DNA of 64,000 bases from Verrucomicrobiales bacterium (GTDB lineage: Bacteria; Verrucomicrobiota; Verrucomicrobiia; Verrucomicrobiales; DEV007): NCBI GenBank assembly GCA_029213265.1, contig JARGNG010000006.1:120088-184087 (forward strand). Direction: 5' to 3'. This document shows positions 34,558 to 43,326 of this stretch, one piece after another; positions within the stretch are counted from its first letter, which is position 1; each line of letters opens with the position of its first letter. Below the pieces are notes generated by a model that was given only the letters and a program-made list of their open reading frames with translations, searched no databases and was not told the origin of the DNA. Both the position numbers and the translations under genes were made by a program.

Positions 34558-35256
34558 ATGAAAGCTGAACTAACTGATGTCGAAAGGGGTTATGCAGTAT
34601 ATACACGAAGGAGTCTTTCGATCTATGACCGGTTTGTTTTGGGCTTTCTAAATCAGGCAGTTTGGAAATGCCCAACAGAGGAACTTCTGACTCTGTATCG
34701 AGCGCATATTTCAACCAATCATCTGGAGGCGGGAGTCGGCTCCGGGTTTTTCCTGGAAAAAACCCTTCCCGAATCGGAGGTGCGCCTCGCCCTGCTTGAT
34801 GCAAATCGGGACTGTCTTGAGTATGCTGCCGCGCGAGTGGAGAAATTTCGGCCCGAAATTCATCAGGAGAATATTCTCGAGTCCATTGAGCTTCCCGGAG
34901 CCGGATTCGATTCGATCGGATTGAACTACGTTCTTCACTGCCTCCCGGGTAATTTGGAGACCAAAGCCGGACTGGTCATTGATCACTTGGCTCCCTACCT
35001 GCACGAAAAAGGAACCCTCTTCGGATCAACGATCCTCGGGACGGAAATTCAGATTCCCTGGCTCGCCCGCGTCATGATGAAGCGCTTCAACACGAAGGGG
35101 ATTTTCTCGAATGAGAACGATTCCCTCGGAGCGATCATGGAGGTGCTTTCCTCCCGCTTCAAGACCTTCAACGTCGAAGTACAGGGGTGTGTCGTTCTTT
35201 TTTGGGGGAAAGGCCTGCGCGATGGATTTCAACGACGGCTCAAAGGACTGGAGTAG
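34558..35256 (+). CDS. Class I SAM-dependent methyltransferase
   Basis: A 232-residue enzyme. TNHLEAGVGSGFFLEKTLP is SAM-binding motif I, RLALLDANRDCLEYAAARV is motif II, and GFDSIGLNYVLHCLPG is the motif IV region. The N-terminus (YTRRSLSIYDRFVLGFLNQAVWKCPTEELLTLYRAH, read in pieces) has the SxYDxxVLG...WKCPT pattern seen in methyltransferases of polyketide clusters and in scattered bacterial genes. Substrate unknown. The first 130 bases are noticeably more A+T-rich than the rest. Start ATG 34558 is 16 bp after the 31-bp element. Confidence 0.85.
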   Translation: MKAELTDVERGYAVYTRRSLSIYDRFVLGFLNQAVWKCPTEELLTLYRAHISTNHLEAGVGSGFFLEKTLPESEVRLALLDANRDCLEYAAARVEKFRPEIHQENILESIELPGAGFDSIGLNYVLHCLPGNLETKAGLVIDHLAPYLHEKGTLFGSTILGTEIQIPWLARVMMKRFNTKGIFSNENDSLGAIMEVLSSRFKTFNVEVQGCVVLFWGKGLRDGFQRRLKGLE

Positions 35257-35259
35257 CCG

Positions 35260-35952
35260 TCAGTGACCGGGGCAGGTGAGTGCCATCCCGTTGTTTGAGG
35301 CATCGAGATGTTCGAGAAAGGGAACGGCCGCTTTGGCCCAGCTTTCCGCATCGGGGTGATGGGCCGCTCCTTCACCGAAGCAACTGCGGAGCATATCGGT
35401 ATCGATGATTCCCGGGTTGAAAGCGACCGTGGCAAGGCCGGGCGGGAGTTCCTGAGCAAAGGCTTCATTGAGTCCCTCGATAGCCCACTTTGTCGCGCAA
35501 TAGGGGGCGACTTCCGGTGAGGTGGATCGCCCCCATCCACTGGAAAAATTGACGATGACGCCGGAGCCCGCTTTGATCATGGCGGGAGTGAATTGCCGGA
35601 TGACATTCGCGACCCCCTTGATGTTTACATCCATCAAATCAGAGAATTCCCCGGCGGAGATTTCCCAGAGAGGAGCGCTTCGATTAATGAGTGCAGCGGA
35701 GTTGATCAGAAGATCGGGCGTCCCGAAATCCGAAAGGACCTCCGCAGCCCAGTTGGAAACCGCATGGTCATCGCTCACATCGACCGGATCGAATCGATGC
35801 GGCGCGTCGAGAGTTGCCCGTAGTTCTGCGAGAGCCGACTCGCTGCGGGCGCACCCTGCAATGCGATGTCCGCGCGCGGCAAAGCCTTCCGCCATGGCGC
35901 GCCCCAGTCCACGTGAGGCACCGGTGATGACTATTGTTTTTGCTTCGGACAT
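35260..35952 (-). CDS. Short-chain dehydrogenase/reductase
   Basis: A 230-residue SDR. TIVITGASRGLGRAMAEGFA is the Rossmann nucleotide-binding motif TGxxxGxG. DLLINSAALINRS stands for the NNAG motif with Ser-Ala changes. IVNFSSGWG and YCATKWAIEG give the catalytic Ser and YxxxK. FNPGIIDTDM matches the PG motif. ATG 35952 is used; a TTG one codon upstream also fits. Convergent with the methyltransferase (3 bp between stops). It lies 11 bp downstream of the parC stop on the same strand, so it may be the last gene of a parE-parC-SDR transcript. Substrate unknown. Confidence 0.9.
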   Translation of the reverse strand: MSEAKTIVITGASRGLGRAMAEGFAARGHRIAGCARSESALAELRATLDAPHRFDPVDVSDDHAVSNWAAEVLSDFGTPDLLINSAALINRSAPLWEISAGEFSDLMDVNIKGVANVIRQFTPAMIKAGSGVIVNFSSGWGRSTSPEVAPYCATKWAIEGLNEAFAQELPPGLATVAFNPGIIDTDMLRSCFGEGAAHHPDAESWAKAAVPFLEHLDASNNGMALTCPGH

Positions 35953-35963
35953 CAATTCCGCAG

Positions 35964-38078
35964 CTACTTCTTCGGTGGGCGCTTCTTCTTTGGCGGAGCC
36001 TTTTTGGCGGGTGCCGCCTTTTTAGCGGCAGCCTTCTTCGTCGCTGTCTTTTTCGCCGGAGGAGATTCCGTCTCGGTCGGGCTGGTCTCCGACTTGGCGG
36101 AGATCTCGTCCTGCTCCGCTTTCGGAATTCGGGAAACCCGGTCGACAGGATGTTTTGTCAGGATGTTCCCCCGCGCTCCGCGACCTTTGATCGCGATCTC
36201 GCCGAAGTTGCAATCAATTTGGAAATTGCGAAGACGAAGATCAGACTTGAGGTGGACCCGCACGATGATATTGGCCTCTTCCTCGTTTTCGTGTTCGCTC
36301 AGCCAGAGTACACGTGTTCCGGCTTTTCCTGCAGTGAGATCGTAGAGCTTTTCGCGGGTAACTCCACTCACCTGGAAGCGCTTCACCATGGCGCGTCCTC
36401 CGCGCCCGTCCCGGTAGACCATGTTGTAGATCTTCGGTTCATCGCGATTGAAGACGTTGCAGATGAGGTTGTCTTTTCCGATGAAAACTTTGTCGGCAAT
36501 CTTGACGACCCGCATGGTGCCGTCGCGGGAGAAGGCGATGACATCGTCGAGGCGGGAGCACTTCCCGACTGCTTCGTCCCGCTTCATGGAGTAGCCGGCC
36601 ATGCCTTCTTTCCGATTCACGTAGAGCGTGTCATTGGCGACGACGACCTGCTTTGCCTCGACCCGGTCGAAACTGCTGAGCTCAGTCCGGCGCTGCCGGT
36701 TTTTCCCGTAGCGTTCTTTGATGCTCTCGTAGTATTTGATGGTGAACTGGGTGAGCCGACGAAGATTTCTCTGCGTCTCCTTGATCTGATCCTCCAGCCC
36801 GCGGATGAATTCATCGGCCTTGAAAGAGTCGAACTTGGAGATGCGTTTGATCCTGATCTCGGTGAGGCGAACGATGTCCTCCTCGGTCACTTCCCGTTGC
36901 AGGAGCTTGAGGAACGGTTTTAAGCCAATCCAGATTTCCTCGATGACAGCTTCCCAGGTTTCGCATTCCTCGATCCGGCGATAGATGCGGTTTTCAATGA
37001 AGATTTTCTCGAGGCTGGAGAAGTGCCATTTCTCCTGCAACTCGCCCAGTTTGATCTCCAACTCAGTCTTGAGGAGGGCGCGAGTCTGTTTCGCGCTGTG
37101 TCTGAGGATTTCCGAGACGCCGAGAAAGCGAGGCTTGTTGTCCTGAATGACGCAGGCGTTGGGAGAGATGCTGACTTCGCAATCAGTGAAGGCATAGAGG
37201 GCCTGCAACATCTGGTCGGTGTCGATTCCTGCAGGAAGGTAGACGTGAATTTCGACATGCTCGGCGGTGCAATCTTCGATCCGTGAGACCCGGACCTTTC
37301 CCTTTTCATTTGCTTTGAGAATCGAGTCGCAAAGGCTTGTGGCGGTTGTCCCGTAGGGAACTTCCCGAATCACGAGGTGACGGGCCTTCTCCCGCTCGAT
37401 CCGGGCGCGGACCCGAATTCGTCCGCCGCGCAGTCCGTCATTGTAATCAGCTACGTCAGCGATCCCGCCCTGAGCGAAGTCGGGAAAGATTTCGAATTCT
37501 TCTTTCCGGAGCACGGCAATGCAGGCGTCGATCAATTCGTTAAAATTATGGGGCAGGATCTTGCAGGCAAGGCCTACCGCAATTCCCTCGGCTCCGTGGG
37601 CGAGGACGAGGGGGAATTTGGCAGGCAGGGTAACCGGTTCTTTGTTTCGCCCATCGTAGCTCGCTGCCCAAGTCGTGGTCTTGGAATTAAAAAGGACTTC
37701 GTTTGCGAACTTGGAAAGCCTCGTCTCGATGTATCGAGGAGCGGCCGCCGAATCACCCGTGAGGATGTTTCCCCAGTTTCCCTGGGTATCGACGACGAGT
37801 TCTTTTTGCCCCATGTTGACGAGGGCATCGCCGATTGCCTGATCACCGTGCGGGTGGTACTGCATCGTGTGGCCGATGATGTTGGCCACCTTGTTGAAGC
37901 GACCGTCGTCCTTTTCCTTGAGGGAATGCAGGATCCGGCGCTGCACCGGCTTGAGCCCATCATTGATATGTGGAACGGCGCGCTCAAGGATCACGTAACT
38001 CGCGTAGTCGAGAAACCAGTCTGAGTACATGCCCTTGAGGGGCTGTTGCGGCGAGGGGGATGGATCGGTGTCGGGCAT
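35964..38078 (-). CDS. parC: DNA topoisomerase IV subunit A (ParC-type), with histone H1-like tail
   Basis: Breakage-reunion subunit of a type IIA topoisomerase, 704 residues. ERAVPHINDGLKPVQRRIL and GHTMQYHPHGDQAIGDALVNM are the QRDR-region motifs. AAAPRYIETR holds the catalytic Tyr at about 116. The C-terminal domain is short and lacks a clear GyrA box (QRRGGKG), which favours ParC over GyrA. The last ~40 residues are a Lys/Ala/Pro repeat (KKTATKKAAAKKAA and KKAPPKKKRPPKK) resembling histone H1 or HC-type proteins, probably a nonspecific DNA-binding tail. It follows parE by 23 bp. Confidence 0.93.
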   Translation of the reverse strand: MPDTDPSPSPQQPLKGMYSDWFLDYASYVILERAVPHINDGLKPVQRRILHSLKEKDDGRFNKVANIIGHTMQYHPHGDQAIGDALVNMGQKELVVDTQGNWGNILTGDSAAAPRYIETRLSKFANEVLFNSKTTTWAASYDGRNKEPVTLPAKFPLVLAHGAEGIAVGLACKILPHNFNELIDACIAVLRKEEFEIFPDFAQGGIADVADYNDGLRGGRIRVRARIEREKARHLVIREVPYGTTATSLCDSILKANEKGKVRVSRIEDCTAEHVEIHVYLPAGIDTDQMLQALYAFTDCEVSISPNACVIQDNKPRFLGVSEILRHSAKQTRALLKTELEIKLGELQEKWHFSSLEKIFIENRIYRRIEECETWEAVIEEIWIGLKPFLKLLQREVTEEDIVRLTEIRIKRISKFDSFKADEFIRGLEDQIKETQRNLRRLTQFTIKYYESIKERYGKNRQRRTELSSFDRVEAKQVVVANDTLYVNRKEGMAGYSMKRDEAVGKCSRLDDVIAFSRDGTMRVVKIADKVFIGKDNLICNVFNRDEPKIYNMVYRDGRGGRAMVKRFQVSGVTREKLYDLTAGKAGTRVLWLSEHENEEEANIIVRVHLKSDLRLRNFQIDCNFGEIAIKGRGARGNILTKHPVDRVSRIPKAEQDEISAKSETSPTETESPPAKKTATKKAAAKKAAPAKKAPPKKKRPPKK

Positions 38079-38101
38079 TTCGGATTCCGGCTGCGTTTCG
38101 A

Positions 38102-39973
38102 TTAGGCTGCGTCGGCAGGTTCCTCTTCCTCGTCAATAATATCGGTCTCCACCTTCAAGTTCCGAATGATGTATTCCTGCCTCTGTGGCGTGTTTTTCCC
38201 CATGTAGAACTCTAGCAGTTCCTGAATTGCTTTCGGTTTTGCCGGCATCTCAACGGGCGCGAGCCTGACGTTGTCCCCGATGAAGAATTTAAACTCGTCC
38301 GGTGAAATCTCGCCGAGACCTTTGAACCGGGTGATTTCCGGATTGCTCACTTCAGAGAGCGCAGCCTGGCGTTCTTCTTCCGTGTAGCAATATCGGGTTT
38401 CCTTTTTGTTGCGGACACGGAAGAGGGGGGTCTCGAGAATGTAGAGATGGCCTTCGCGAATGAGGTCGGGGAAAAACTGCAGGAAGAAGGTCATCGCGAG
38501 AAGGCGGATGTGCATGCCATCGACGTCCGCGTCGGTCGCGAGGACGACCTTGTTGTAGCGGAGCCCCTCAAGTCCGTCTTCGATTCCGAGAGCCGCCTGC
38601 AGAAGATTGAACTCTTCGTTCTGGTAAACCACCTTCTGGGACATCCCGTAGGAGTTGAGCGGCTTTCCCCGGAGCGAAAAGACAGCCTGCGTATCGACGC
38701 TGCGCGCCTTCGTGATCGAGCCGCTGGCGGAATCCCCCTCGGTGATGAAAAGCGTCGATTCGAGGGCGAGCTTGTGCTTGGAATTCAGATGGGCGCGGCA
38801 GTCCCGAAGCTTTTTGTTGTGAACCTTGGACTGCTTGGCGCGCTCGCGGGCGAGCTTTTTGATTCCTTTGAGTTCCTTCCGCTCATGCTCGGAGCGCTGG
38901 ATTTTTTCGAGCATGGCATCGGCCGTTTCCTTGCGGCGGTGCAGAACATTGTCGAGTTGTTGGCCCACGTAGTTTCCAATAAAGGTCCGGATGGTCTCCC
39001 CCCCGGGCGCCATGTGAGTGGAGCCCAACTTGGTTTTGGTTTGGGATTCAAAGACAGGGTCTTCAATCTTTACGCTGACGGCGGCGACGATCCCGGAGCG
39101 AATATCAGCGGCGTCGAATTGCTTTTTGAAGTGCGTTCGGATTGTGGAGACGATGGCCTCGCGGAATGCCGCGAGATGGGTGCCGCCCATGGTGGTATGC
39201 TGGCCGTTGACGAAGCTGTAGTATTCCTCCCCGGTTTGCTCGGTGTGGGCAAAGGCGATCTCGATGTCGGTGTCGACGAGATGCACAATCTGATAGATCG
39301 GAGTTTCTCCTCCGTCGAGATTCTCGTTGAGAAGGTCGAGAAGGCCATTCTTCGATTTGAACTTTTTGCCGTTGAGAGAGAGCGTCAGGCCGGTGTTGAG
39401 ATAGGCGTAGTTGCGGAGCATCGTTTCGACGTACTCCATATTCCACGTGTATTTCCCGAAGATCTCCTCGTCGGGTTCAAAGGAGACGATGGTCCCGCTC
39501 GGCTCCGTTGACTTGACCGACTTCTTCATCTCCTCGGTGATAAGCCCGTGGGCGAAGGTGATTCCTTTGGTCTGTTTGTCGCGAAAGGCGGCAATCTCGA
39601 AAAATTCTGAAAGGAAATTGACCGCTTTGATTCCGACTCCGTTTAATCCGACGGATTTCTTGAAGGCTTCGCTGTCGTATTTGGCCCCCGTGTTGATAAT
39701 CGAGGCGCAATCCTTGAGTTTACCCAGCGGGATTCCGCGACCGTAATCGCGAACGCGAACGAACTTCTCATCGATCTCAATATCGATTTGCTTCCCGTTG
39801 CCCATGACGAATTCGTCGATGCAGTTGTCGATCGTCTCCTTGAGGAGAATGTAGATTCCATCGTCGGGGGAAGTTCCATCCCCGAGTTTCCCGATGTACA
39901 TTCCCGGGCGAAGACGGATGTGTTCACGCGGTTCCAGCGAGCGGATATGCTCTTCAGTGTAGTCGGCGGCCAT
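38102..39973 (-). CDS. parE: DNA topoisomerase IV subunit B (ParE/GyrB family)
   Basis: ATPase subunit partnering the downstream ParC. The GHKL ATPase domain shows [27 protein letters not shown] and [14 protein letters not shown]. The transducer region has the catalytic Lys region QTKTKLGS. The TOPRIM domain shows [22 protein letters not shown] and [15 protein letters not shown]. The C-terminus shows [15 protein letters not shown]. 623 residues matches ParE without the GyrB insert. Upstream (39974-40172) is a 199-bp gap. Confidence 0.94.
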   Translation of the reverse strand: MAADYTEEHIRSLEPREHIRLRPGMYIGKLGDGTSPDDGIYILLKETIDNCIDEFVMGNGKQIDIEIDEKFVRVRDYGRGIPLGKLKDCASIINTGAKYDSEAFKKSVGLNGVGIKAVNFLSEFFEIAAFRDKQTKGITFAHGLITEEMKKSVKSTEPSGTIVSFEPDEEIFGKYTWNMEYVETMLRNYAYLNTGLTLSLNGKKFKSKNGLLDLLNENLDGGETPIYQIVHLVDTDIEIAFAHTEQTGEEYYSFVNGQHTTMGGTHLAAFREAIVSTIRTHFKKQFDAADIRSGIVAAVSVKIEDPVFESQTKTKLGSTHMAPGGETIRTFIGNYVGQQLDNVLHRRKETADAMLEKIQRSEHERKELKGIKKLARERAKQSKVHNKKLRDCRAHLNSKHKLALESTLFITEGDSASGSITKARSVDTQAVFSLRGKPLNSYGMSQKVVYQNEEFNLLQAALGIEDGLEGLRYNKVVLATDADVDGMHIRLLAMTFFLQFFPDLIREGHLYILETPLFRVRNKKETRYCYTEEERQAALSEVSNPEITRFKGLGEISPDEFKFFIGDNVRLAPVEMPAKPKAIQELLEFYMGKNTPQRQEYIIRNLKVETDIIDEEEEPADAA

Positions 39974-40110
39974 GGCAGGTCAGGTTGAGGGACTTTCCAG
40001 TATTTAGGAAAAGTGAAATAATTTCAACCTTTGATGTGGGAAATGGACCGATTCTTCCCCGGTGGCAGACAATACCGTCGCGCCCCTCTCCGAAGGGAGC
40101 CTCGTATCCC

Positions 40111-40158
40111 GCGGTCGCTTCCCGGGGCCGCCGGAGAAATGCCGGGAAGCCGACGGTC
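40111..40158. other. GC-rich inverted repeat in the gap between parE and the esterase gene
   Basis: GCTTCCCGG (40117-40125) pairs perfectly with CCGGGAAGC (40142-40150) around a 16-nt GC-rich spacer, and CGGTCG flanks it on both sides. The 199-bp gap otherwise shows nothing recognisable. No proper T-tract follows on the minus strand, where the esterase transcript would end, so I do not call it a terminator. Confidence 0.4.
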
Positions 40159-40172
40159 GTTTTGCTCCTCCC

Positions 40173-41102
40173 TCAGTCACTCAAAAGCATGTCGAGGAGG
40201 AACTCGTTGGCGCTTTTGTACTTTTCCGACTCGGAAACTCCTTTGATGAGAAGGTGACATTCGACGCCCATTTCGTCGCATTTCTCCTTCATCTTCACTC
40301 CGTAGACCGGGTGGTGAATGCCATGTCCCGCATTTTTGGAAGGAAGAGTCATGTCGTTGCCGTAGCTCATGAAGAGGGGCGGATCTCCTTTGGAAACGTG
40401 ATTGTAGGCGGAGAACTCCTTGTAAGTTTTCTCGTGCTTGCCGTAGTTGGCCAGTGCCGCCCCGGCGTTGGGTTCTCCGACTGCATTGGCGATCATGAGG
40501 TGATCGAGAACTTTTTCCCCGAGCCAGGGAACGATTTGCTTCGGGTCGATGGAGGTTTGCCCTCCGCTTACCGCGGCTGCGGTAACGCGGGTGGATTCCC
40601 GCAGGACGGGATCTTCGTTGTCCGGATCGGCGAGGTCATCGTGCATCAGAATCCACATCGATGTGCATGCTCCGGCGCTGCCTCCAGTGAGGACGATTTT
40701 CTCAGGATCGATGTTCCACTCTTTTGCTTTCGAGCGGATGAATTGAATGGCTCTGGCGGCGTCGTGGACTGGAGCCGGGAGAGGGTTGGCCGGCGTGAGG
40801 CGATATTCAACCGAGGCACAGGAGACGCCTTTTTCTAAAAAAGGCTCCATTTGTCGCGGCTTGGTAGCTTTGGTTCCCCCTCGCCATCCGCCACCGTGAA
40901 TGTAGACATGCAGCGGTCGCGGCCCCTCTCCTTCCGCCTTCCAGAAGTCGACTACGTTTTCCGGGTGGGGGCCGTAGGGAACATTCGCCATGGTAGGTGC
41001 GGCCGCTTTTGGCTTCTCCTTTGCCTTCGCTTTCGACTTCTCCGCGGCGGGCAAGGTGAGAATACTCGCGAAAAGGAGAGAAAGAGAGAGAATATGTTTC
41101 AT
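40173..41102 (-). CDS. Secreted alpha/beta-hydrolase esterase (BD-FAE/lipase-like)
   Basis: About 309 residues with a signal peptide (MKHILSLSLLFASILTLPAAE) followed by a short Lys/Ala stretch. VYIHGGGWRGGTKA is the HGGG oxyanion-hole motif, and VLTGGSAGACTSMW holds the nucleophile Ser in GGSAG. EYRLTPANPLPAPVHDAARAIQFIRSKA is the typical region of the HSL/BD-FAE group. Likely a periplasmic carboxylesterase, perhaps on acetylated or feruloylated polysaccharide. ATG 41102 gives the signal peptide; the frame extends to 41138. It follows the TIM-barrel gene by 54 bp, part of an apparent three-gene operon (43197 to 40173). Confidence 0.87.
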   Translation of the reverse strand: MKHILSLSLLFASILTLPAAEKSKAKAKEKPKAAAPTMANVPYGPHPENVVDFWKAEGEGPRPLHVYIHGGGWRGGTKATKPRQMEPFLEKGVSCASVEYRLTPANPLPAPVHDAARAIQFIRSKAKEWNIDPEKIVLTGGSAGACTSMWILMHDDLADPDNEDPVLRESTRVTAAAVSGGQTSIDPKQIVPWLGEKVLDHLMIANAVGEPNAGAALANYGKHEKTYKEFSAYNHVSKGDPPLFMSYGNDMTLPSKNAGHGIHHPVYGVKMKEKCDEMGVECHLLIKGVSESEKYKSANEFLLDMLLSD

Positions 41103-41156
41103 CGCGCGAGCCTGCCGAAACCGATGGAACCTTGTCAATCCCGGCGCCTCCGCAAA

Positions 41157-42038
41157 TCAGGACGCGATCCACCGTTTCAGCTCGTCCCGAATCCAGCGTA
41201 GTTCTTCGAAAAGAACTTCCCTGTCGCGATGACCGTGTTCGATGCACCAGGGGCCTCGAAAGCCGGCTGCCTCCCCGGTGCGAAAGCATTTCTCAAGGTC
41301 GTAGGCATTGTGTTCGCGGTTCGGTCCGAGGGTTTTCACTTTGAAGTCACAGGTGGCGGCAAGGGGAAAGGTTGCCGCCAGGCCGGCATAGCGAATCTCG
41401 TTGCTGTTCCAGTTGCCTGTGTCGGGGCAGGCAGGGAGATCGGAATCGAGCTCGTTTATCAATTTCAGAACGGACCCGGGATCGCCCTGCATCCAGCCGA
41501 AGTTTTCAATCAGCAGCGTCAGGCCCTTCTCCCGGCTGTAGTCAGCGAGCTGCTGCATCGATTCGAGAAAGTGCACATGGTTTTCCGGCAGCTCTCTGGT
41601 TGGCAAGGCCCGAACCCAGCGCATTCCGAGGAGGGCCGCTGCATCGACGGTGGCAAAGTAGGTTTTCAACCCTGCCGCCCGCTTTTCAGGATCGAGGCTT
41701 CCGAGCTCAATTCCCGGCTGGTTCATCTTCAGGTTGGTGAAGACGGAACCGGTCGTTTCCGCGGCCTCCCGAACCGTTTCAAGAACACGTGGATCAAAGG
41801 ATTCTAGATTCGTCGTCGCCAGGTCGAGAACTTTCATGCCGAGCTCCTCTGCGGCGACTTGAGGCAACTCCCGAAGGGGAAACCCGTTCGGATTCCGTGG
41901 CTTCATGTGGGAAGCCAGGGTGGCACAGGTGATTCCCACCTCGTCGATCAGTTCATTCGCCGCTGTGGAAAATTGCGGGATCGCGGAGATGCCACCGCAG
42001 AGGTGGAAGAATTCTCTGCGAGGAAGGGGGCGGTTCAT
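41157..42038 (-). CDS. Exported sugar phosphate isomerase/epimerase-like TIM-barrel protein
   Basis: About 293 residues. The N-terminus NRPLPRREFFHLCGGISAIPQFSTA has a twin-arginine-like RREFFxL motif, so Tat export is likely. The barrel shows LGMRWVRALPTREL, LTLLIENFGWMQGDPGS, ACPDTGNWNSNE, TCDFKVKTLG and GPWCIEHGHRD, with the Glu, Asp, His and Glu metal ligands of the xylose-isomerase-like family. It is a second such protein beside the one at 18-19 kb. The ATG at 42038 is used because upstream codons have no family sequence. It begins 16 bp after the upstream exported protein gene. Confidence 0.85.
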   Translation of the reverse strand: MNRPLPRREFFHLCGGISAIPQFSTAANELIDEVGITCATLASHMKPRNPNGFPLRELPQVAAEELGMKVLDLATTNLESFDPRVLETVREAAETTGSVFTNLKMNQPGIELGSLDPEKRAAGLKTYFATVDAAALLGMRWVRALPTRELPENHVHFLESMQQLADYSREKGLTLLIENFGWMQGDPGSVLKLINELDSDLPACPDTGNWNSNEIRYAGLAATFPLAATCDFKVKTLGPNREHNAYDLEKCFRTGEAAGFRGPWCIEHGHRDREVLFEELRWIRDELKRWIAS

Positions 42039-42054
42039 GGCCGTTACTGCCGGC

Positions 42055-43197
42055 CTAGAAGGCGGGGAGGCTTTCGATCTTTTTGTCTTCCACCGAGGGG
42101 TCCACCAGAGAAGTGAGCAGCTTGTCGCTGCCGGTAAAGGTGACGAGGCCTTTCTCGTGAGTGACACGAATGGCGTATCCGCGATGCCTCACCTTGCTCT
42201 CTTTCCGTTCGTGTTTGTCGAGACCGTCATGATCGTCAGCCCTTTTCTTGTAGGAGCCTTCACTCTTGGTATACACATCGAATTCTGCGGCTTCGTTCCG
42301 GCGCAGCTTGAGGACCTCCTCCGTTTTCGACATGATGTAATAGTCCCTCTTTTTCCAGGTGTAACCGACCAGCCAGACTTCGACTTTCACTTCGGTGGGG
42401 TGGGTCGAATTGTTGACCACTTCGCATGCGGTATGCCATCGGTACTGGGTGCGATGAGACGGGGTTGCCCTGGCATCTCCGGCCACCCGGATATTGGGCA
42501 TTTCCTTCGTCGCCTCACCGGTCGCCTTCATTTCTTTATCCCACTCGGAGAGCGCCTGCTCCTTCGTTTGTCCCAGGTCGTTGGTTCTGTGGCTCTCCCA
42601 TTTCTTTCTCTCGGCGAGAGAAGTCTTTTCCACGACGAGCTTTTTCAATTGCGTCAAAGTCGCCTCCTCGCGGGCAGTCATCGCTTTCGGGTCCGCCCGC
42701 TTTTCGTCGACGTGAACGAGCCGGACATTACAGAGCTGATTTGACCCCTGCGGGAAAACATCCCCGGGAACAATCAGTTCAAACATCATTTTCTCCCCGA
42801 CGCCACGCCCTTTGCTGATCGACGCGTGAAACTTCCCTGCCTGATCGAACAGCCCGTAGGCATTGGCCTCCTTCCAGCAGTTGAGAAGTGAGTTCGAGAG
42901 GAGCAGCTTTTCCCATTGGCCGAGGTCATTGCGAAAGAACAGGGCTTTGGAAATCAAACTCTCAGGCGTGGGGCCGCTCGTTCGATAGGATCGCTCAAGA
43001 AGTTCCATCGACGCGATCATGCGCTTGCTCAAACCTCCGATGTCTTCCTTTTTGTAGTTCTTTGCAGGTTGGGTGGGGCCGAGCTGTTTCGCCAGTGCTT
43101 GAGCACTCTTGTTGTAGCGGGATCGCTCACTTTTTCCGGTGACAGGAACGAGTGCCAGAGAAAGAACCAGGAGAAAAAATAGATTGCGAAGGGACAT
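42055..43197 (-). CDS. Exported protein of unknown function
   Basis: A 380-residue protein with a clear signal peptide (MSLRNLFFLLVLSLALVPVTG). It has a helical first half and a beta-rich charged second half (CEVVNNSTHPTEVKVEVWLVGYTW, MSKTEEVLKLRRNEAAEFDVYT, GYAIRVTHEKGLVTFTGSDKLL). I recognise no family. The pattern HTACEVVNNSTHP...VKVEVW followed by a request-for-strand layout suggests an immunoglobulin-like fold at the C-terminus; this is inference. It is the first gene of the three-gene operon with the isomerase-like and esterase genes. Divergent from the sulfatase. Confidence 0.65.
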   Translation of the reverse strand: MSLRNLFFLLVLSLALVPVTGKSERSRYNKSAQALAKQLGPTQPAKNYKKEDIGGLSKRMIASMELLERSYRTSGPTPESLISKALFFRNDLGQWEKLLLSNSLLNCWKEANAYGLFDQAGKFHASISKGRGVGEKMMFELIVPGDVFPQGSNQLCNVRLVHVDEKRADPKAMTAREEATLTQLKKLVVEKTSLAERKKWESHRTNDLGQTKEQALSEWDKEMKATGEATKEMPNIRVAGDARATPSHRTQYRWHTACEVVNNSTHPTEVKVEVWLVGYTWKKRDYYIMSKTEEVLKLRRNEAAEFDVYTKSEGSYKKRADDHDGLDKHERKESKVRHRGYAIRVTHEKGLVTFTGSDKLLTSLVDPSVEDKKIESLPAF

Positions 43198-43326
43198 GGC
43201 GGAATCGGGTCGTAGGCGGAAAGTATGTGGGAAGGGTATGTCGGGGGGCAATCCTATTGTTACATTTGTTCGGAATGCGGAGCCTATTTGACTTGCGTGA
43301 AATTCTTGATCTGCTTCAAGTGAGGG

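Noticed and set aside
38447..39511. Plus-strand frame of about 350 codons inside parE
   Set aside because: Antisense to the ATPase and TOPRIM motifs of ParE; no independent support.
40111..40158. GC-rich inverted repeat as a terminator
   Set aside because: No T-tract after the hairpin in the direction of the gene it would serve; kept as an unexplained inverted repeat only.
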